A stretch of 64,000 nucleotides of DNA, from assembly GCF_900129355.1 (NCBI RefSeq), contig NZ_FQVL01000001.1, positions 310,001 through 374,000 of the forward strand, in the 5' to 3' direction. Under the pieces are notes generated by a model, which was not told the origin of the DNA, ran no database searches, and saw only the letters and a list, made by a program, of their open reading frames with translations. The position numbers and the translations under genes were made by a program. Of the stretch, positions 8,771 through 17,704 are shown piece by piece (position 1 is the first letter of the stretch; every line of letters begins with the position of its first letter). Source of the DNA: Seinonella peptonophila. GTDB lineage: Bacteria; Bacillota; Bacilli; Thermoactinomycetales; Thermoactinomycetaceae.

Positions 8771-8798
8771 AGTTCGAGGAGAATGCTCTCCTCGAACT
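8771..8798 (-). promoter_or_regulatory. Intercistronic stem-loop between binding-protein and permease genes
   Basis: A perfect 11-base-pair stem (8771-8781 with 8788-8798, AGTTCGAGGAG) with a six-base loop sits just after the binding-protein stop codon. No T run follows on the minus strand, so it is better read as a partial terminator or an mRNA-stabilising 3' structure like that after malE. Such elements raise binding-protein output over that of permeases. Confidence 0.65.
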
Positions 8799-8799
8799 A

Positions 8800-10074
8800 C
8801 TACTCTTTACTCAGTGTTTCATTGATTTTCTTATGTCCCTCTAGGGCTGCATTACTACCAGTAATATTTTCAAACATCACTTTTTGTAACGCATCGCCGA
8901 TCGGCTCAGTTACACCAGGTGCATATCGAGGTTCAGGAATCGCACTGTTATATATTTGCTCTGTGAAAACTTTGCGCATCCCCTTCGTATAGATATCCTT
9001 TCCTTTTTCAACAACTGATTTTCGGGGGGAGTAAGCAAACTTTGTTTTCGTACACCATTCCAATGGTCTACTTTGATCAGATGCAAATGCCCACATAATG
9101 AATTTAGCCGCTTCTGCTGTATTTTTCCCTTTGGCATTGACCGCCATTTTCCAACCACCAGCGTCAGTTGCCGCTTTTCCTTTAGCAGGAATCGGTAATG
9201 GTGCAACATCGATTGGTACATTAGGAAATTTCGTTTCTGCAGCTGTGATTGCCCAAGTTCCAACCACTTGCATGGCTGCTGATTTGTTTCCTAGGTGGTC
9301 AATATCCGTTGGAGGAATCTGTAATGTTTTTGGTGCCAGTCCTTCTTTAAAAAAACTGCCCCAAAAATCTAATGCTTGAGCAACTTGTGGAGAATCAAAA
9401 GTGGATTTGTTTCCACCATTACTCAATACATTTCCACCAAGTTGCCATAGGAAAGGGTACCAGACAAAGTTAAGATAGGGACCCTTTTCATATGGAAGAA
9501 TTAACCCTGAAACTTTATCATTTTTTAACTTCTTAGCAGCAGAACGCAATTCATCCCAAGTTTTTGGTACCTGTATATTGGCTTTTTTGAGCATTTCTTT
9601 ATTATAAAAAAGGCCTAGTAGCTCTAACTCATAAGGTAAAGCATAGATTTTATTATCTAACGTAACCGCTTCCAAAGATGTGGGTACAAAATCCTCCTTT
9701 GTGCCTTTTGGAAAGTAAGGAGTTAAGTCTGCCATCGTACCGGCTTTTGCAAATTTCATAAAGTCACCGGGACTAACCATAAAAATATCGGGGCCCTCAC
9801 CATTCGCAAAAGCTGTTGGCAACTTGGCAGTCGTATAATCCACTTGATTGAAAGTAGAATATTCAATAAAAACCTTTTCCTGTGATTTGTTATATTGATC
9901 CACTAACTTCTTAAAAAATTCCTGCTCTTTTTGCGCATGCATATCCCAGAAAGTGAGCTTGATTCTTTCTTTCCCATTGATAGAGACCGTATCATCACTT
10001 CCTGACGAACATGCGGTCTGAATAATCAGAAGTATTGCTAGACCAGACATAACAAAAAATCTCGTCCATTTCAT
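8800..10074 (-). CDS. Extracellular sugar-binding lipoprotein of the ABC importer
   Basis: The 424-residue product has a lipoprotein signal peptide with the lipobox cysteine at residue 22 ('IQTAC'), then an SBP_bac_1 domain ('IKLTFWDMHAQKEQEFFKKL', 'ANGEGPDIFMVSPGDFMKFA', 'TDAGGWKMAVNAKGKN'). It should be anchored outside the membrane and deliver sugar to the two permeases encoded downstream. A second, clearly related binding protein is encoded 83 bases upstream at 10157-11461; the shared C-terminal block 'RPLEWCTKTKFAYSPRKS' shows that the two are paralogues. A ribosome binding site AGGAGG precedes the ATG. Confidence 0.95.
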   Translation of the reverse strand: MKWTRFFVMSGLAILLIIQTACSSGSDDTVSINGKERIKLTFWDMHAQKEQEFFKKLVDQYNKSQEKVFIEYSTFNQVDYTTAKLPTAFANGEGPDIFMVSPGDFMKFAKAGTMADLTPYFPKGTKEDFVPTSLEAVTLDNKIYALPYELELLGLFYNKEMLKKANIQVPKTWDELRSAAKKLKNDKVSGLILPYEKGPYLNFVWYPFLWQLGGNVLSNGGNKSTFDSPQVAQALDFWGSFFKEGLAPKTLQIPPTDIDHLGNKSAAMQVVGTWAITAAETKFPNVPIDVAPLPIPAKGKAATDAGGWKMAVNAKGKNTAEAAKFIMWAFASDQSRPLEWCTKTKFAYSPRKSVVEKGKDIYTKGMRKVFTEQIYNSAIPEPRYAPGVTEPIGDALQKVMFENITGSNAALEGHKKINETLSKE

Positions 10075-10156
10075 CTTGGCACCTCCTTATCTCGTATGAC
10101 TTCATTATAGGGAGGTTGATGGGACGAGAAAATCTGAAATACTTTAGAAAGGTGGA

Positions 10157-11461
10157 CTATTTTTGGATTTGCTTTAGTTTTTTACTTGCCAACATCGATG
10201 CGGTTGGGCCATCCATGTTCTTTATCAATACATTTTGTAATGATTCAGCAAGTATACGGTTTATATTTTCAGGAAGACGGGGTTCTGGTCGTGCAGTGGC
10301 TAAAATTTTTTCTGTAAATTCCTTTCGAAAACCTTTGTTAAACATGCTCTGACCTGCCTTCATAACAGACTTCCTTGGCGAATATGCAAACTTCGCTTTG
10401 GTACACCACTCCAAAGGCCGCTTCGGATCATCTGCAAATGCCCACATAGCAAACTGGCTCGCAAGTTTTGATTCTTCTCCAAGTTGATTGACAACCAATT
10501 TCCAACCACCAGCAATGGTAACCTCTTCCCCTCCAAGCGGTACGGGTAAAGGAACCACACCCATAGGTATTTCCTTATAGTTTTCCTCGATCGAATTGAT
10601 ATTCCAGGTTCCTGTAACTTGCATTGCCGTCTCACCATTGGCCAAAATACCAATATCTGTTGCAGATCGTGAAGGATGACGATTTAATAATCCTAGATCA
10701 CTTAATTGCTTAAAAAAAGAATATGTGGCAGCTACTTCTGGTTTCTTGAACGAGTCACTTGTAAATTCATTCACCCGATTCTGCCAGAAAAAAGGAATCC
10801 AGGAGAAATTCTGATAAATGGTTCCATCCATTTCAATCGTCAATCCGGATACTGTTTCCGTCTTTAGTACGCTTGCAGATTGTATAAGCTCTTGCCAAGT
10901 TCGTGGAGGATGTAGACCATGTTCTGAAAACATCTGTTTATTGTAATAGAGTGCTAATAGCTCAATTTCAAATGGAATACCATAAATTTGCTGATTAAAT
11001 GTTACATCTTTCAATGATTCAGGAGTAAAGTCAGAGCGAAGGGCTGGCGTGAATTCATTCGTAAATGGTCTTAGGATTTTTGCCTGAACATATTTTTGAA
11101 TGGTACTTGAAGAAACAAAAAACAGATCAGGACCTTCACCTGATGCAATAGCCGTTAATAACTTATTACCTGCAAAATACTCATTTGATGGAATATATTC
11201 TACCTTCACCTCGATATTCGGGTTCTTCTTTTGGTATTCTTGACCAAGTGATTGAAAATAATCAAATTCGTTACCCGTATGAAAAGTCCATAGACGTAAT
11301 ATTTTCTTTTGTTGATTCGACTTTGTCCGCATATTTTTCTGACTTAACTCTTGAGCAAGGATACCTGTCTCATTAGGAATATTATCTAAAAACGTACAAG
11401 ATGTAGTTGTGAACAAAACAACATGAAGTAATATGAAAATTAACCATCTGATGCGCCTCAC
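10157..11461 (-). CDS. Second sugar-binding lipoprotein, linked to the two-component system
   Basis: The 434-residue protein has a basic N-terminus, a hydrophobic stretch and a lipobox-like 'TTTSC' with Cys22, then an SBP_bac_1 domain paralogous to the protein encoded next (shared 'PLEWCTKAKFAYSPRKSV'). The gene begins three bases after the response regulator stop codon, so it is tied to the sensor genes rather than to the permeases. It may act as an accessory ligand sensor for the YesM-type kinase, as seen in other kinase/regulator/binding-protein triads, or as an alternative-specificity binding protein. An 83-base gap separates it from the second binding-protein gene. Confidence 0.9.
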   Translation of the reverse strand: MRRIRWLIFILLHVVLFTTTSCTFLDNIPNETGILAQELSQKNMRTKSNQQKKILRLWTFHTGNEFDYFQSLGQEYQKKNPNIEVKVEYIPSNEYFAGNKLLTAIASGEGPDLFFVSSSTIQKYVQAKILRPFTNEFTPALRSDFTPESLKDVTFNQQIYGIPFEIELLALYYNKQMFSEHGLHPPRTWQELIQSASVLKTETVSGLTIEMDGTIYQNFSWIPFFWQNRVNEFTSDSFKKPEVAATYSFFKQLSDLGLLNRHPSRSATDIGILANGETAMQVTGTWNINSIEENYKEIPMGVVPLPVPLGGEEVTIAGGWKLVVNQLGEESKLASQFAMWAFADDPKRPLEWCTKAKFAYSPRKSVMKAGQSMFNKGFRKEFTEKILATARPEPRLPENINRILAESLQNVLIKNMDGPTASMLASKKLKQIQK

Positions 11462-11463
11462 AA

Positions 11464-12198
11464 TTATCGCTCCCCTCTGTTTGAAAAAGAACGATATCCA
11501 CTTGGTGTAACCCCAACAATTCGCTTAAAAATGCGAGAAAAATACTTATGATCACTATAACCAACCTGTTGTGATATTTCATATAAATGCTGGTTTGTAG
11601 ATTCCATCAATTCTTTTGCTTTTTCTATACGAAGATGTGTTAAATAATCAATAAAATTAACACCCATCTCCTGTTTAAAAACATAACTAAAGTAACTAGG
11701 ATTCATTTGAATACTTGCAGCACAATCTTCTAACGAAAGATCTTGCTTATAGTATTCGTGTATATATTCCAGAGCAATCTGAACCTTACTTTCTTGATGA
11801 GTAGACTTTAACCAATCGATAGGCTGTGGGTTTTGTTGCGTTTTTTTCACACGGGAAAGCACCTCAAAAATTTCTTGTGGCTTTGTCGGTTTTAACAAAT
11901 AATCGATGGCTGCTAACTTTAACGCAGCTTGCGCATACTCAAATTGACCATAGCCAGTCAAGATCACAACTTGCAGTGGATAAGTTTGCAGAGCATGTAG
12001 TAAATCCAAACCATCCATCATGGGCATACGGATATCTGTAAATACTAAATGCGGTCGCAACTGCTCAATTTGTTTTAACCCTTCTACTCCATTTTCCGCT
12101 TCTCCAACTACCTCCCATTCTTCATCAAGTTGTGGGATCAGTTTCGATAATCCTTTCCGAACTTTCGGTTCATCATCAATAACGAATGCTTGATACAT
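11464..12198 (-). CDS. AraC-type response regulator (YesN family)
   Basis: From the ATG after a GAGGTGAGG site (a start eight codons earlier lacks one) the product has 244 residues. Residues 1-120 are a receiver domain, with phospho-acceptor D55 in 'VFTDIRMPMMDG' and an early acidic pair 'VIDDEPK'. The C-terminal 100 residues form an AraC/XylS double helix-turn-helix ('SLEDCAASIQMNPSYFSYVFKQ', 'YEISQQVGYSDHKYFSRIFKR'). YesN-type regulators activate neighbouring carbohydrate-uptake operons. The gene overlaps the sensor kinase gene by 23 bases, and together they should control the downstream importer genes. Confidence 0.95.
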   Translation of the reverse strand: MYQAFVIDDEPKVRKGLSKLIPQLDEEWEVVGEAENGVEGLKQIEQLRPHLVFTDIRMPMMDGLDLLHALQTYPLQVVILTGYGQFEYAQAALKLAAIDYLLKPTKPQEIFEVLSRVKKTQQNPQPIDWLKSTHQESKVQIALEYIHEYYKQDLSLEDCAASIQMNPSYFSYVFKQEMGVNFIDYLTHLRIEKAKELMESTNQHLYEISQQVGYSDHKYFSRIFKRIVGVTPSGYRSFSNRGER

Positions 12199-13978
12199 TA
12201 TCCTCACCTCGATCAATTTCAAGATATGGAATAGTAATCGTAATGTTCGTTCCTTTTCCCCATTCTGACTTTATCTCGACTCCATACTCAGTACCAAATT
12301 CAATCTGTAATCGATCATGGATATTGCGAATCCCTATGCCAACATTATTCCGTTGTTTTATCTGGAGCATTGTTTCAGGCCGTATCCCCTGACCATTGTC
12401 ATTAATTTGAACAAACAGCTGTTTTTTTGATGAATCAGTAAAAGCTCGAATTTCAATCTTTCCCCCTCCCTCTCGATCTTCCATACCGTGAATAATCGCG
12501 TTTTCAATAAATGGTTGAAATAAAAGATGGGGTATAAGACAGGAAAGACAAAGCTCTTCTAACTCGATATTGACTTGAAACCGATCCTCAAAACGAGTCT
12601 TCTGGATATAAACATATTTTTGAACCCATTCTATTTCCTCTGCTAAGGACACCCATTTATTTCCTTGATTGATCGTATAACGCATAATATCGCCTAAAGA
12701 AGTTATCATTTGGCTAATTTCCCATTCATTATTTTCTATCGCCATCCAATTGGTCGTATCAAGCGTGTTATAAATAAAATGAGGGTTAAGTTGAGCTTGT
12801 AATGCTCTGAGCTCAGCCTCTTTTTCCTTTGATGAAATCGTTTGAACTTCAGTAACAAGTTGACGAATTCGCCCTCCTAATTGATTAAATGCTTCATGCA
12901 ACTCACCAATTTCATCTTTTGAATTCGTTATTAACTGTTGTGGGAGATGAGTGGGATCAAATTTATTCATTGCTAACAATAATTTTCTAAGCGGTTGCGT
13001 AATAAAAAAAGCTAGCATCCACGCAAGTAATGAAAAAATGGAGATTATGATGAGGAGAATGATCAATGTATACTTTTTAATATCTTTGGTTTTATCCTCA
13101 ATATCACCTGTGGGGATAAAGGAAAGATATTGCCATTGGTTATATTTGGATTGAATCATCCCCACACGATAAACAATCCCATTCAGTTTCTGATACGCAA
13201 AAGCTTGATTTTTTTTGGATAGCTTTTTGAAAGCTTCTAAATGAGCAATGTTTTCCCCAATGATGGATGTGTTACGGTGCCAAATGATATTACCCATTGG
13301 ATCAACTAATAAGATAAAACCATTTTTACTTACTTCGATATCATTCATAATCTGATCAAACGCCTCTGTTCGAACATTGAATAAAATTGTGCCTAGTGGT
13401 TCAAGAGCATTCGAGATATTTTTGATTTGAAATCCGCCTAAAAAATAATAATTATTTTTTGAATGATAACGATTGGGCGGACTTCGATACGTTTTTATCC
13501 ACACGATCTTCCCGTTGCTCTTTGTGATACTTTTTTGCCATTCGGGATGGTTCTTCCACTGATGTATAAAATAATTAGAACCTTTATAGTCCCAAAAAAA
13601 TAATTGGTTAAATCGTGAAGGGAAAAGATAGATCGATTCAATCGATTCGTTATCACGAATAAATTTACGTAGAAAAAGATAGATCTCTTCATTTCCTTTC
13701 TTTATGTCTGTTTTATTCGCTTGGAGCTGACGTATAATTTCTTCATTTTGATAAATTGATTTGATTTGGGTCTCATAGTTTTGTAAAAGTAAATCGGTAT
13801 TTTCTTTTACAAGTGTTACTGTTTGACTGGTGTCTTGATCAATTTGGTTTGACACATAACGTTGCGCGTTTACATTATAAAAAATACCGATGATAGTAAT
13901 TGGTGCAAAAATAAAAAGAACAAGTATGATCGCCAACTTCTTTTGCAAATTCATCTGCTGGAAAAATAATGTACGCAT
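12176..13978 (-). CDS. Membrane sensor histidine kinase (YesM family)
   Basis: The product has 600 residues from the ATG preceded by AAGAAGGGA; a start 19 codons earlier has no good ribosome binding site. It has an N-terminal membrane helix, a large extracytoplasmic dCache-like sensor (about residues 35-280), a second helix, a HAMP linker ('ITQPLRKLLLAMNKF'), a His_kinase domain with the phospho-accepting histidine in 'QAQLNPHFIYNTLD', and an HATPase_c domain ('NAIIHGMEDREGGG', 'DNGQGIRPE'). It phosphorylates the overlapping YesN-type regulator. It is the first gene of the operon and lies under a sigma-A-like promoter and a cre box. Confidence 0.95.
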   Translation of the reverse strand: MRTLFFQQMNLQKKLAIILVLFIFAPITIIGIFYNVNAQRYVSNQIDQDTSQTVTLVKENTDLLLQNYETQIKSIYQNEEIIRQLQANKTDIKKGNEEIYLFLRKFIRDNESIESIYLFPSRFNQLFFWDYKGSNYFIHQWKNHPEWQKSITKSNGKIVWIKTYRSPPNRYHSKNNYYFLGGFQIKNISNALEPLGTILFNVRTEAFDQIMNDIEVSKNGFILLVDPMGNIIWHRNTSIIGENIAHLEAFKKLSKKNQAFAYQKLNGIVYRVGMIQSKYNQWQYLSFIPTGDIEDKTKDIKKYTLIILLIIISIFSLLAWMLAFFITQPLRKLLLAMNKFDPTHLPQQLITNSKDEIGELHEAFNQLGGRIRQLVTEVQTISSKEKEAELRALQAQLNPHFIYNTLDTTNWMAIENNEWEISQMITSLGDIMRYTINQGNKWVSLAEEIEWVQKYVYIQKTRFEDRFQVNIELEELCLSCLIPHLLFQPFIENAIIHGMEDREGGGKIEIRAFTDSSKKQLFVQINDNGQGIRPETMLQIKQRNNVGIGIRNIHDRLQIEFGTEYGVEIKSEWGKGTNITITIPYLEIDRGEDNVSSIRY

Positions 13979-14009
13979 CCTTATCCCTTCTTTAAAACAC
14001 CAGTGATTT

Positions 14010-14024
14010 ATGCAAACGCTTTCA
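14010..14024. promoter_or_regulatory. cre box (CcpA site) of the sensor/sugar operon
   Basis: ATGCAAACGCTTTCA fits the relaxed cre consensus WTGNAANCGNWNNCW at every position. It lies about 35-50 bases downstream of the predicted -10 box and 31 bases before the kinase start codon. That position is typical of CcpA roadblock repression, so the operon is probably subject to carbon catabolite repression. Confidence 0.75.
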
Positions 14025-14058
14025 ACAAAGACCATTTGTATGCAAAGAATTGTTATCT

Positions 14059-14087
14059 ATTATCCTAACTTTATCCGTTCTGTACAA
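14059..14087 (-). promoter_or_regulatory. Predicted promoter of the sensor kinase/sugar operon
   Basis: On the minus strand TTGTAC (14082-14087) and GATAAT (14059-14064) are separated by 17 bases. The predicted start would lie near 14052, upstream of the cre box. Confidence 0.55.
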
Positions 14088-14241
14088 GTATTTAAATTAT
14101 ACCAATCACTATATTTTATTTTCGATATTATTTGATCCCTAAGTAGTTGGCTTTATAGTATTCTCATTTCTCATTTAATTTGTTCATGGTATAGATATAA
14201 AGTAATATGTCATACTACAAAAAAGTGAGGAGTTGGATAGT

Positions 14242-14415
14242 GTGCAGCAAAAGCAAGAGGAAGACCATCGAAAACTAGCGGAAGTGAAAAAAAGAGAAGA
14301 TCAACCGATTTCTCAAATGATATTAGAAGCACATGAGCAAATTGAATTGAAAACCAACGTATCAATAAACAAACATCAATATGATTTAGAAAAATCCGAA
14401 AACAATCAAGAATAG
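14242..14415 (+). CDS. Small hydrophilic hypothetical protein
   Basis: A 57-residue open frame starts at GTG nine bases after GTGAGGAG; an in-frame TTG three codons earlier touches the ribosome binding site and is unlikely. The product is strongly charged, with Glu/Lys/Gln-rich helices ('VQQKQEEDHRKLAEVKKRED'), and has no membrane segment. It stands alone and is followed at once by a terminator, which supports it as a real short transcript. No family is recognised. Confidence 0.5.
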   Translation: MQQKQEEDHRKLAEVKKREDQPISQMILEAHEQIELKTNVSINKHQYDLEKSENNQE

Positions 14416-14430
14416 ACATAAAGTATTTGT

Positions 14431-14460
14431 AAGAGGAGAAAACCATTTCCTCCTCTTTTA
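14431..14460 (+). terminator. Rho-independent terminator
   Basis: An AAGAGGAG / CTCCTCTT stem with a short loop followed by TTTTA lies 16 bases after the small charged-protein gene on the plus strand. The remaining 14461-14801 gap holds a short palindrome (TTGACTAGTATAGTCAA near 14659) and presumably the promoter of the CAP gene, but nothing else is recognised. Confidence 0.7.
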
Positions 14461-14801
14461 CTTGATGCTCGCCTGCATTTCATATTCAAATTCGTTAGAA
14501 TTTTACCCCTATATTCCAGAATATTCTACCTTTTATATCATCTCTCTGGATGTATTTTTATAATCCTGATAAAAATGGATATTGCCTAATCCGTTCAATC
14601 TCATCAATGTCCATTTGGATCTAGCAATTTCCTTATACTACCATGCAGTTTTTTCGAATTTGACTAGTATAGTCAAGTAAACAACATCAGCCAATAAATC
14701 TCAAATTGCGGAAATATTAACCAGTCATGCGAATAGATGAGTCATGTATCATAAACACAGGAAATATCTATCTCAATTAGAAAAATTAAGGAGATGAATC
14801 T

Positions 14802-15398
14802 ATGCGCTTGCTGTTGTTAGTTATTACATTAATGTTTATTTTGCCGGCTAGTACATTTGCACAAAGCTGTTTCTCTACTCTTGAAAAATCAAATATTAAC
14901 CTACATAGCATTGTTACAAAAATTGGACAAGCTTCTACGCAAAAAGTCCAGCCACAACCCTCTACACAACAAAATGATCAAATAAATCCTTCTTCATCAG
15001 AAAACAACCAATTAGCTCAATACGAAAAGGATGTTATTACTTTAGTTAATGAAGAAAGGAAAAAACAAGGGTTAAAGCCTTTGCAACTTCATGCCAAACT
15101 ATCGGATCTTGCTCATAAAAAATCAGAGGACATGAAAACTAAAAGATACTTTAACCATCAATCTCCCACTTATGGTTCACCTTGTAATATGGTTTCAAAT
15201 CATCAAATTTCCTATCGGAGTTGTGGAGAAAATATCGCTGCAGGTTATCAATCACCGAAAAAAGTAGTAGCTGGTTGGATGAATAGTAAGGGACATCGAG
15301 AAAATATTTTGAACCCCAATTTTACTCATATTGGCGTGGGATACGTTAAAGGCGGTAGTTATGGTACTTATTGGACACAATTATTTATCCAAGAATAA
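14802..15398 (+). CDS. Secreted CAP/SCP-domain protein (YkwD type)
   Basis: The 198-residue product has a signal peptide ('LLLLVITLMFILPASTFAQ', cleavage near residue 21), a Gln/Ser-rich linker and a C-terminal CAP (cysteine-rich secretory protein) domain from about residue 80. The family motifs are present: 'NEERKKQGLKPLQLHAKLSDLA', 'HQSPTYGSP', 'CGENIAAG', 'HRENILNPNFTHIGVGY'. Bacterial YkwD-like CAP proteins are secreted or wall-associated, with poorly defined functions in spore or envelope biology. Start: ATG after AAGGAG. Confidence 0.92.
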   Translation: MRLLLLVITLMFILPASTFAQSCFSTLEKSNINLHSIVTKIGQASTQKVQPQPSTQQNDQINPSSSENNQLAQYEKDVITLVNEERKKQGLKPLQLHAKLSDLAHKKSEDMKTKRYFNHQSPTYGSPCNMVSNHQISYRSCGENIAAGYQSPKKVVAGWMNSKGHRENILNPNFTHIGVGYVKGGSYGTYWTQLFIQE

Positions 15399-15576
15399 AA
15401 TAAAAACTAACGATATATAATGTTTTATTCAAAACGACCCTTTAACGCAGACTATCGGCTTTTTCAAACAGATCAGAACCCGAAAAATTCACAGCAGTAT
15501 GTTGGCGATCCCTCGCGGCATCGATTTTTCATCATTTAAAGGATCGTACATGGTCAATATGAATTTCCCTGAAAAC

Positions 15577-15618
15577 AAAAAGCCTCAAACCCCCTATTTG
15601 TCAAGGTTTTGAGGCTTT
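15577..15618. terminator. Bidirectional terminator
   Basis: AAAGCCTCAAAC pairs with GTTTTGAGGCTTT around a 17-base loop, with A residues on the left and T residues within the right arm. It lies between the CAP gene and the convergent TcaA-like gene. The 15399-15576 stretch holds no gene. Confidence 0.7.
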
Positions 15619-15635
15619 CCAACAACAGAGGAGAA

Positions 15636-17009
15636 TTAATATTTCTTCATAATACTTTGTTGTTGGTCAAAGTTTAATGGGTATCCAGCTAATTCATTGA
15701 CGTGGTTTACTTGCCAGCTTTTGTTTGCATATTTTAGTCTCACTTCATAAAATTCATGCCCTTCAATAGTCAAACCTTCTGTTTTCATTTCATCAAAAGT
15801 AAGGCGAACCGGTATGATTAATTGATATCCTGGGTCCAACTTTGGAAGGCGCAAAATCTCAATTCCTTTTAAACGAACTCCAGCTATTGAATGGGAAGAA
15901 GCTACTCCTTTAATATGAGTCAATAGCGTTTTGTTTTGCTCAAAAATATTATAAGTTGTAAATTGAACTTGATTTATGTGCTCTACTGGTTGTTTATTAA
16001 ATGCATGTTCTACTTCTTTAGAAAAATTTTCAATCGCTTGAACCATTGATCTTTCGATCTGTCCATTAATCAGTGGATTAATGCTTAATTCATAAGTACT
16101 CTGTGAATTTTTCTTTGAAACAATTACCTCATTTGACTTAGCATTTCCCCAAGGCAACTTGAGTTCACCATATACTTTTTGTTGTTGCTCAGTTATTGGA
16201 TAGAATGATACACTTGCTGAATTGTTACTTCCTTCTGAAGTGAGTGATGTATTTTTTCCATTACTATATAAATGAACACCTGGGAATTTAGTATTAATTT
16301 CCACAGTATCACCGGTGATTTGTTCGTTTGATGAGACAGTCTGCTCGTTACCAGTTAGCAAATCAATCTCCCATTTTTTCTGAATAGATATACTGGCATA
16401 AGGAAATTGTGCTTTTCCTTCCGCATGATAGATACTCGGGAAGAAAGGGCCCACTTTTTGAGGCTTTTTTCTGCTTATATGTATTACTTTGTCTCCAATT
16501 TTCACAGTTGCGTCTTCATTTTCAACATTCAGCTGGATATATTTGGTTCGAGCTACTATATGATATGAAGTGCCAAACAGCGTTTTGTCTTTTTTTAGAT
16601 AAAAATCTCCTTCTTGCTCCACTTCTTCTTTTGTTTTGTTAGCCAGTACTTGCGATTGATTATCCAATTGCTGTGTATAAAGAGCATATTGTGCGTACAA
16701 ATGATCAATCAAATTAGATAAATAATTTGGATGATTTTTGCAGTAAATAATCAATTGCTTTAAATTTTCATCATTGACTTGCATTTGGTCATCTTCAACC
16801 TCAATCATTTCTTTTAACGATGGTATATCTTCCATTAAGATGGACTTTTCAAAGGATGAGATCATTTTTATTTGCTCTTCATCATCAGGTGATTTAAAAA
16901 TAAAATATAAAATAACAGTAAGCAGTACCAATCCAATCACAATGAAAATTTTGATATTATCCCTTAGTTGCTGTTTAATAGAATGAAGATTCACTTCCAA
17001 GTTTATCAC
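15636..17009 (-). CDS. TcaA/YvbJ-like membrane-anchored protein without zinc ribbon
   Basis: The 457-residue protein has a short cytoplasmic N-terminus, one membrane helix (about residues 19-39) and a large extracytoplasmic part. Segments such as 'SFEKSILMEDIPSLKEMI', 'FYLKKDKTLFGTSYHIVART' and 'KVGPFFPSIYHAEGKAQFPY' follow the domain order of the TcaA/YvbJ family, a cell-envelope protein linked to glycopeptide response in staphylococci. Family members usually begin with a cytoplasmic zinc ribbon, which is missing here. The gene is divergent from a TetR gene, with a candidate operator between them, so TetR control is likely. The assignment rests on pattern recognition and should be checked by profile search. 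Confidence 0.65.
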   Translation of the reverse strand: MINLEVNLHSIKQQLRDNIKIFIVIGLVLLTVILYFIFKSPDDEEQIKMISSFEKSILMEDIPSLKEMIEVEDDQMQVNDENLKQLIIYCKNHPNYLSNLIDHLYAQYALYTQQLDNQSQVLANKTKEEVEQEGDFYLKKDKTLFGTSYHIVARTKYIQLNVENEDATVKIGDKVIHISRKKPQKVGPFFPSIYHAEGKAQFPYASISIQKKWEIDLLTGNEQTVSSNEQITGDTVEINTKFPGVHLYSNGKNTSLTSEGSNNSASVSFYPITEQQQKVYGELKLPWGNAKSNEVIVSKKNSQSTYELSINPLINGQIERSMVQAIENFSKEVEHAFNKQPVEHINQVQFTTYNIFEQNKTLLTHIKGVASSHSIAGVRLKGIEILRLPKLDPGYQLIIPVRLTFDEMKTEGLTIEGHEFYEVRLKYANKSWQVNHVNELAGYPLNFDQQQSIMKKY

Positions 17010-17034
17010 TCTCCCATAGCTAACTAGAGGTCTA

Positions 17035-17050
17035 TACAGACCAGTCGGTA
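17035..17050. promoter_or_regulatory. Candidate TetR operator
   Basis: TACAGACCAGTCGGTA is an imperfect 16-base palindrome (12 of 16 positions symmetrical) that resembles TetR/QacR-type half-sites. It lies between the divergent TcaA-like gene and the tetR-type gene. Confidence 0.5.
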
Positions 17051-17108
17051 TTTATTATACATTATTCATTTGATTTCCAATAGACTTTTTTAAATCTGAG
17101 GTGCCATC

Positions 17109-17702
17109 ATGAACCAAAAGCAAAAATCATTAAGCACGATTTCAAAATTGATTGATACTGGATATCGCTTATTCGCTTTAAAAGGTTTCACCCAAACGAG
17201 CATAAATGATATCGTTCAAGAAGCTGGTTATTCGAAAGGTGCATTCTATGCACATTTTTCAAGTAAAGAAGAATTTCTGATTCAAGTAATCTCAGAAAGA
17301 GTACAAGGCTACTTTAAAAAATTAGAAAGCATTCTCTACAAGGAAGAACGAGAAATGGTTGAATTATTCGCAATTTATTCAGCGGAATTAGCAACACAAG
17401 CATATAAAGAATCGTTATCTGCAATCCTATTTGAGCTTGTTGTTACTACAAATCAATATCCTCATGCTAAAAAGATGTTAATCGACCTATTCGAAAACTG
17501 GCGAGCATCATTAGCTTATCTCTTGCAACAATTCCAGCAGAAAAAATTAATCAGAAACAAAATGGATGCCCGCATTCTTGCTAATACAGCTATTTCAGTA
17601 TTTCATGGATTTCTATTGCAAAATTATCTCGATGAAAGAGTGGCTTATCTAGATTTTGTACCCGCCTTTTTACAATTAATTGATCCGATAGACTCCATAT
17701 AA
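17109..17702 (+). CDS. TetR/AcrR-family transcriptional regulator
   Basis: The 197-residue protein has a TetR N-terminal DNA-binding domain at residues 11-58 ('LFALKGFTQTSINDIVQEAGYSKGAFYAHFSSKEE') and an all-helical ligand-binding C-terminus. Such proteins repress nearby efflux or envelope genes until an inducer binds. It is convergent with an SMR efflux gene (two bases apart) and divergent from a TcaA-like gene; the palindrome at 17035-17050 suggests control of the latter and of itself. Confidence 0.93.
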   Translation: MNQKQKSLSTISKLIDTGYRLFALKGFTQTSINDIVQEAGYSKGAFYAHFSSKEEFLIQVISERVQGYFKKLESILYKEEREMVELFAIYSAELATQAYKESLSAILFELVVTTNQYPHAKKMLIDLFENWRASLAYLLQQFQQKKLIRNKMDARILANTAISVFHGFLLQNYLDERVAYLDFVPAFLQLIDPIDSI

Positions 17703-17704
17703 AA

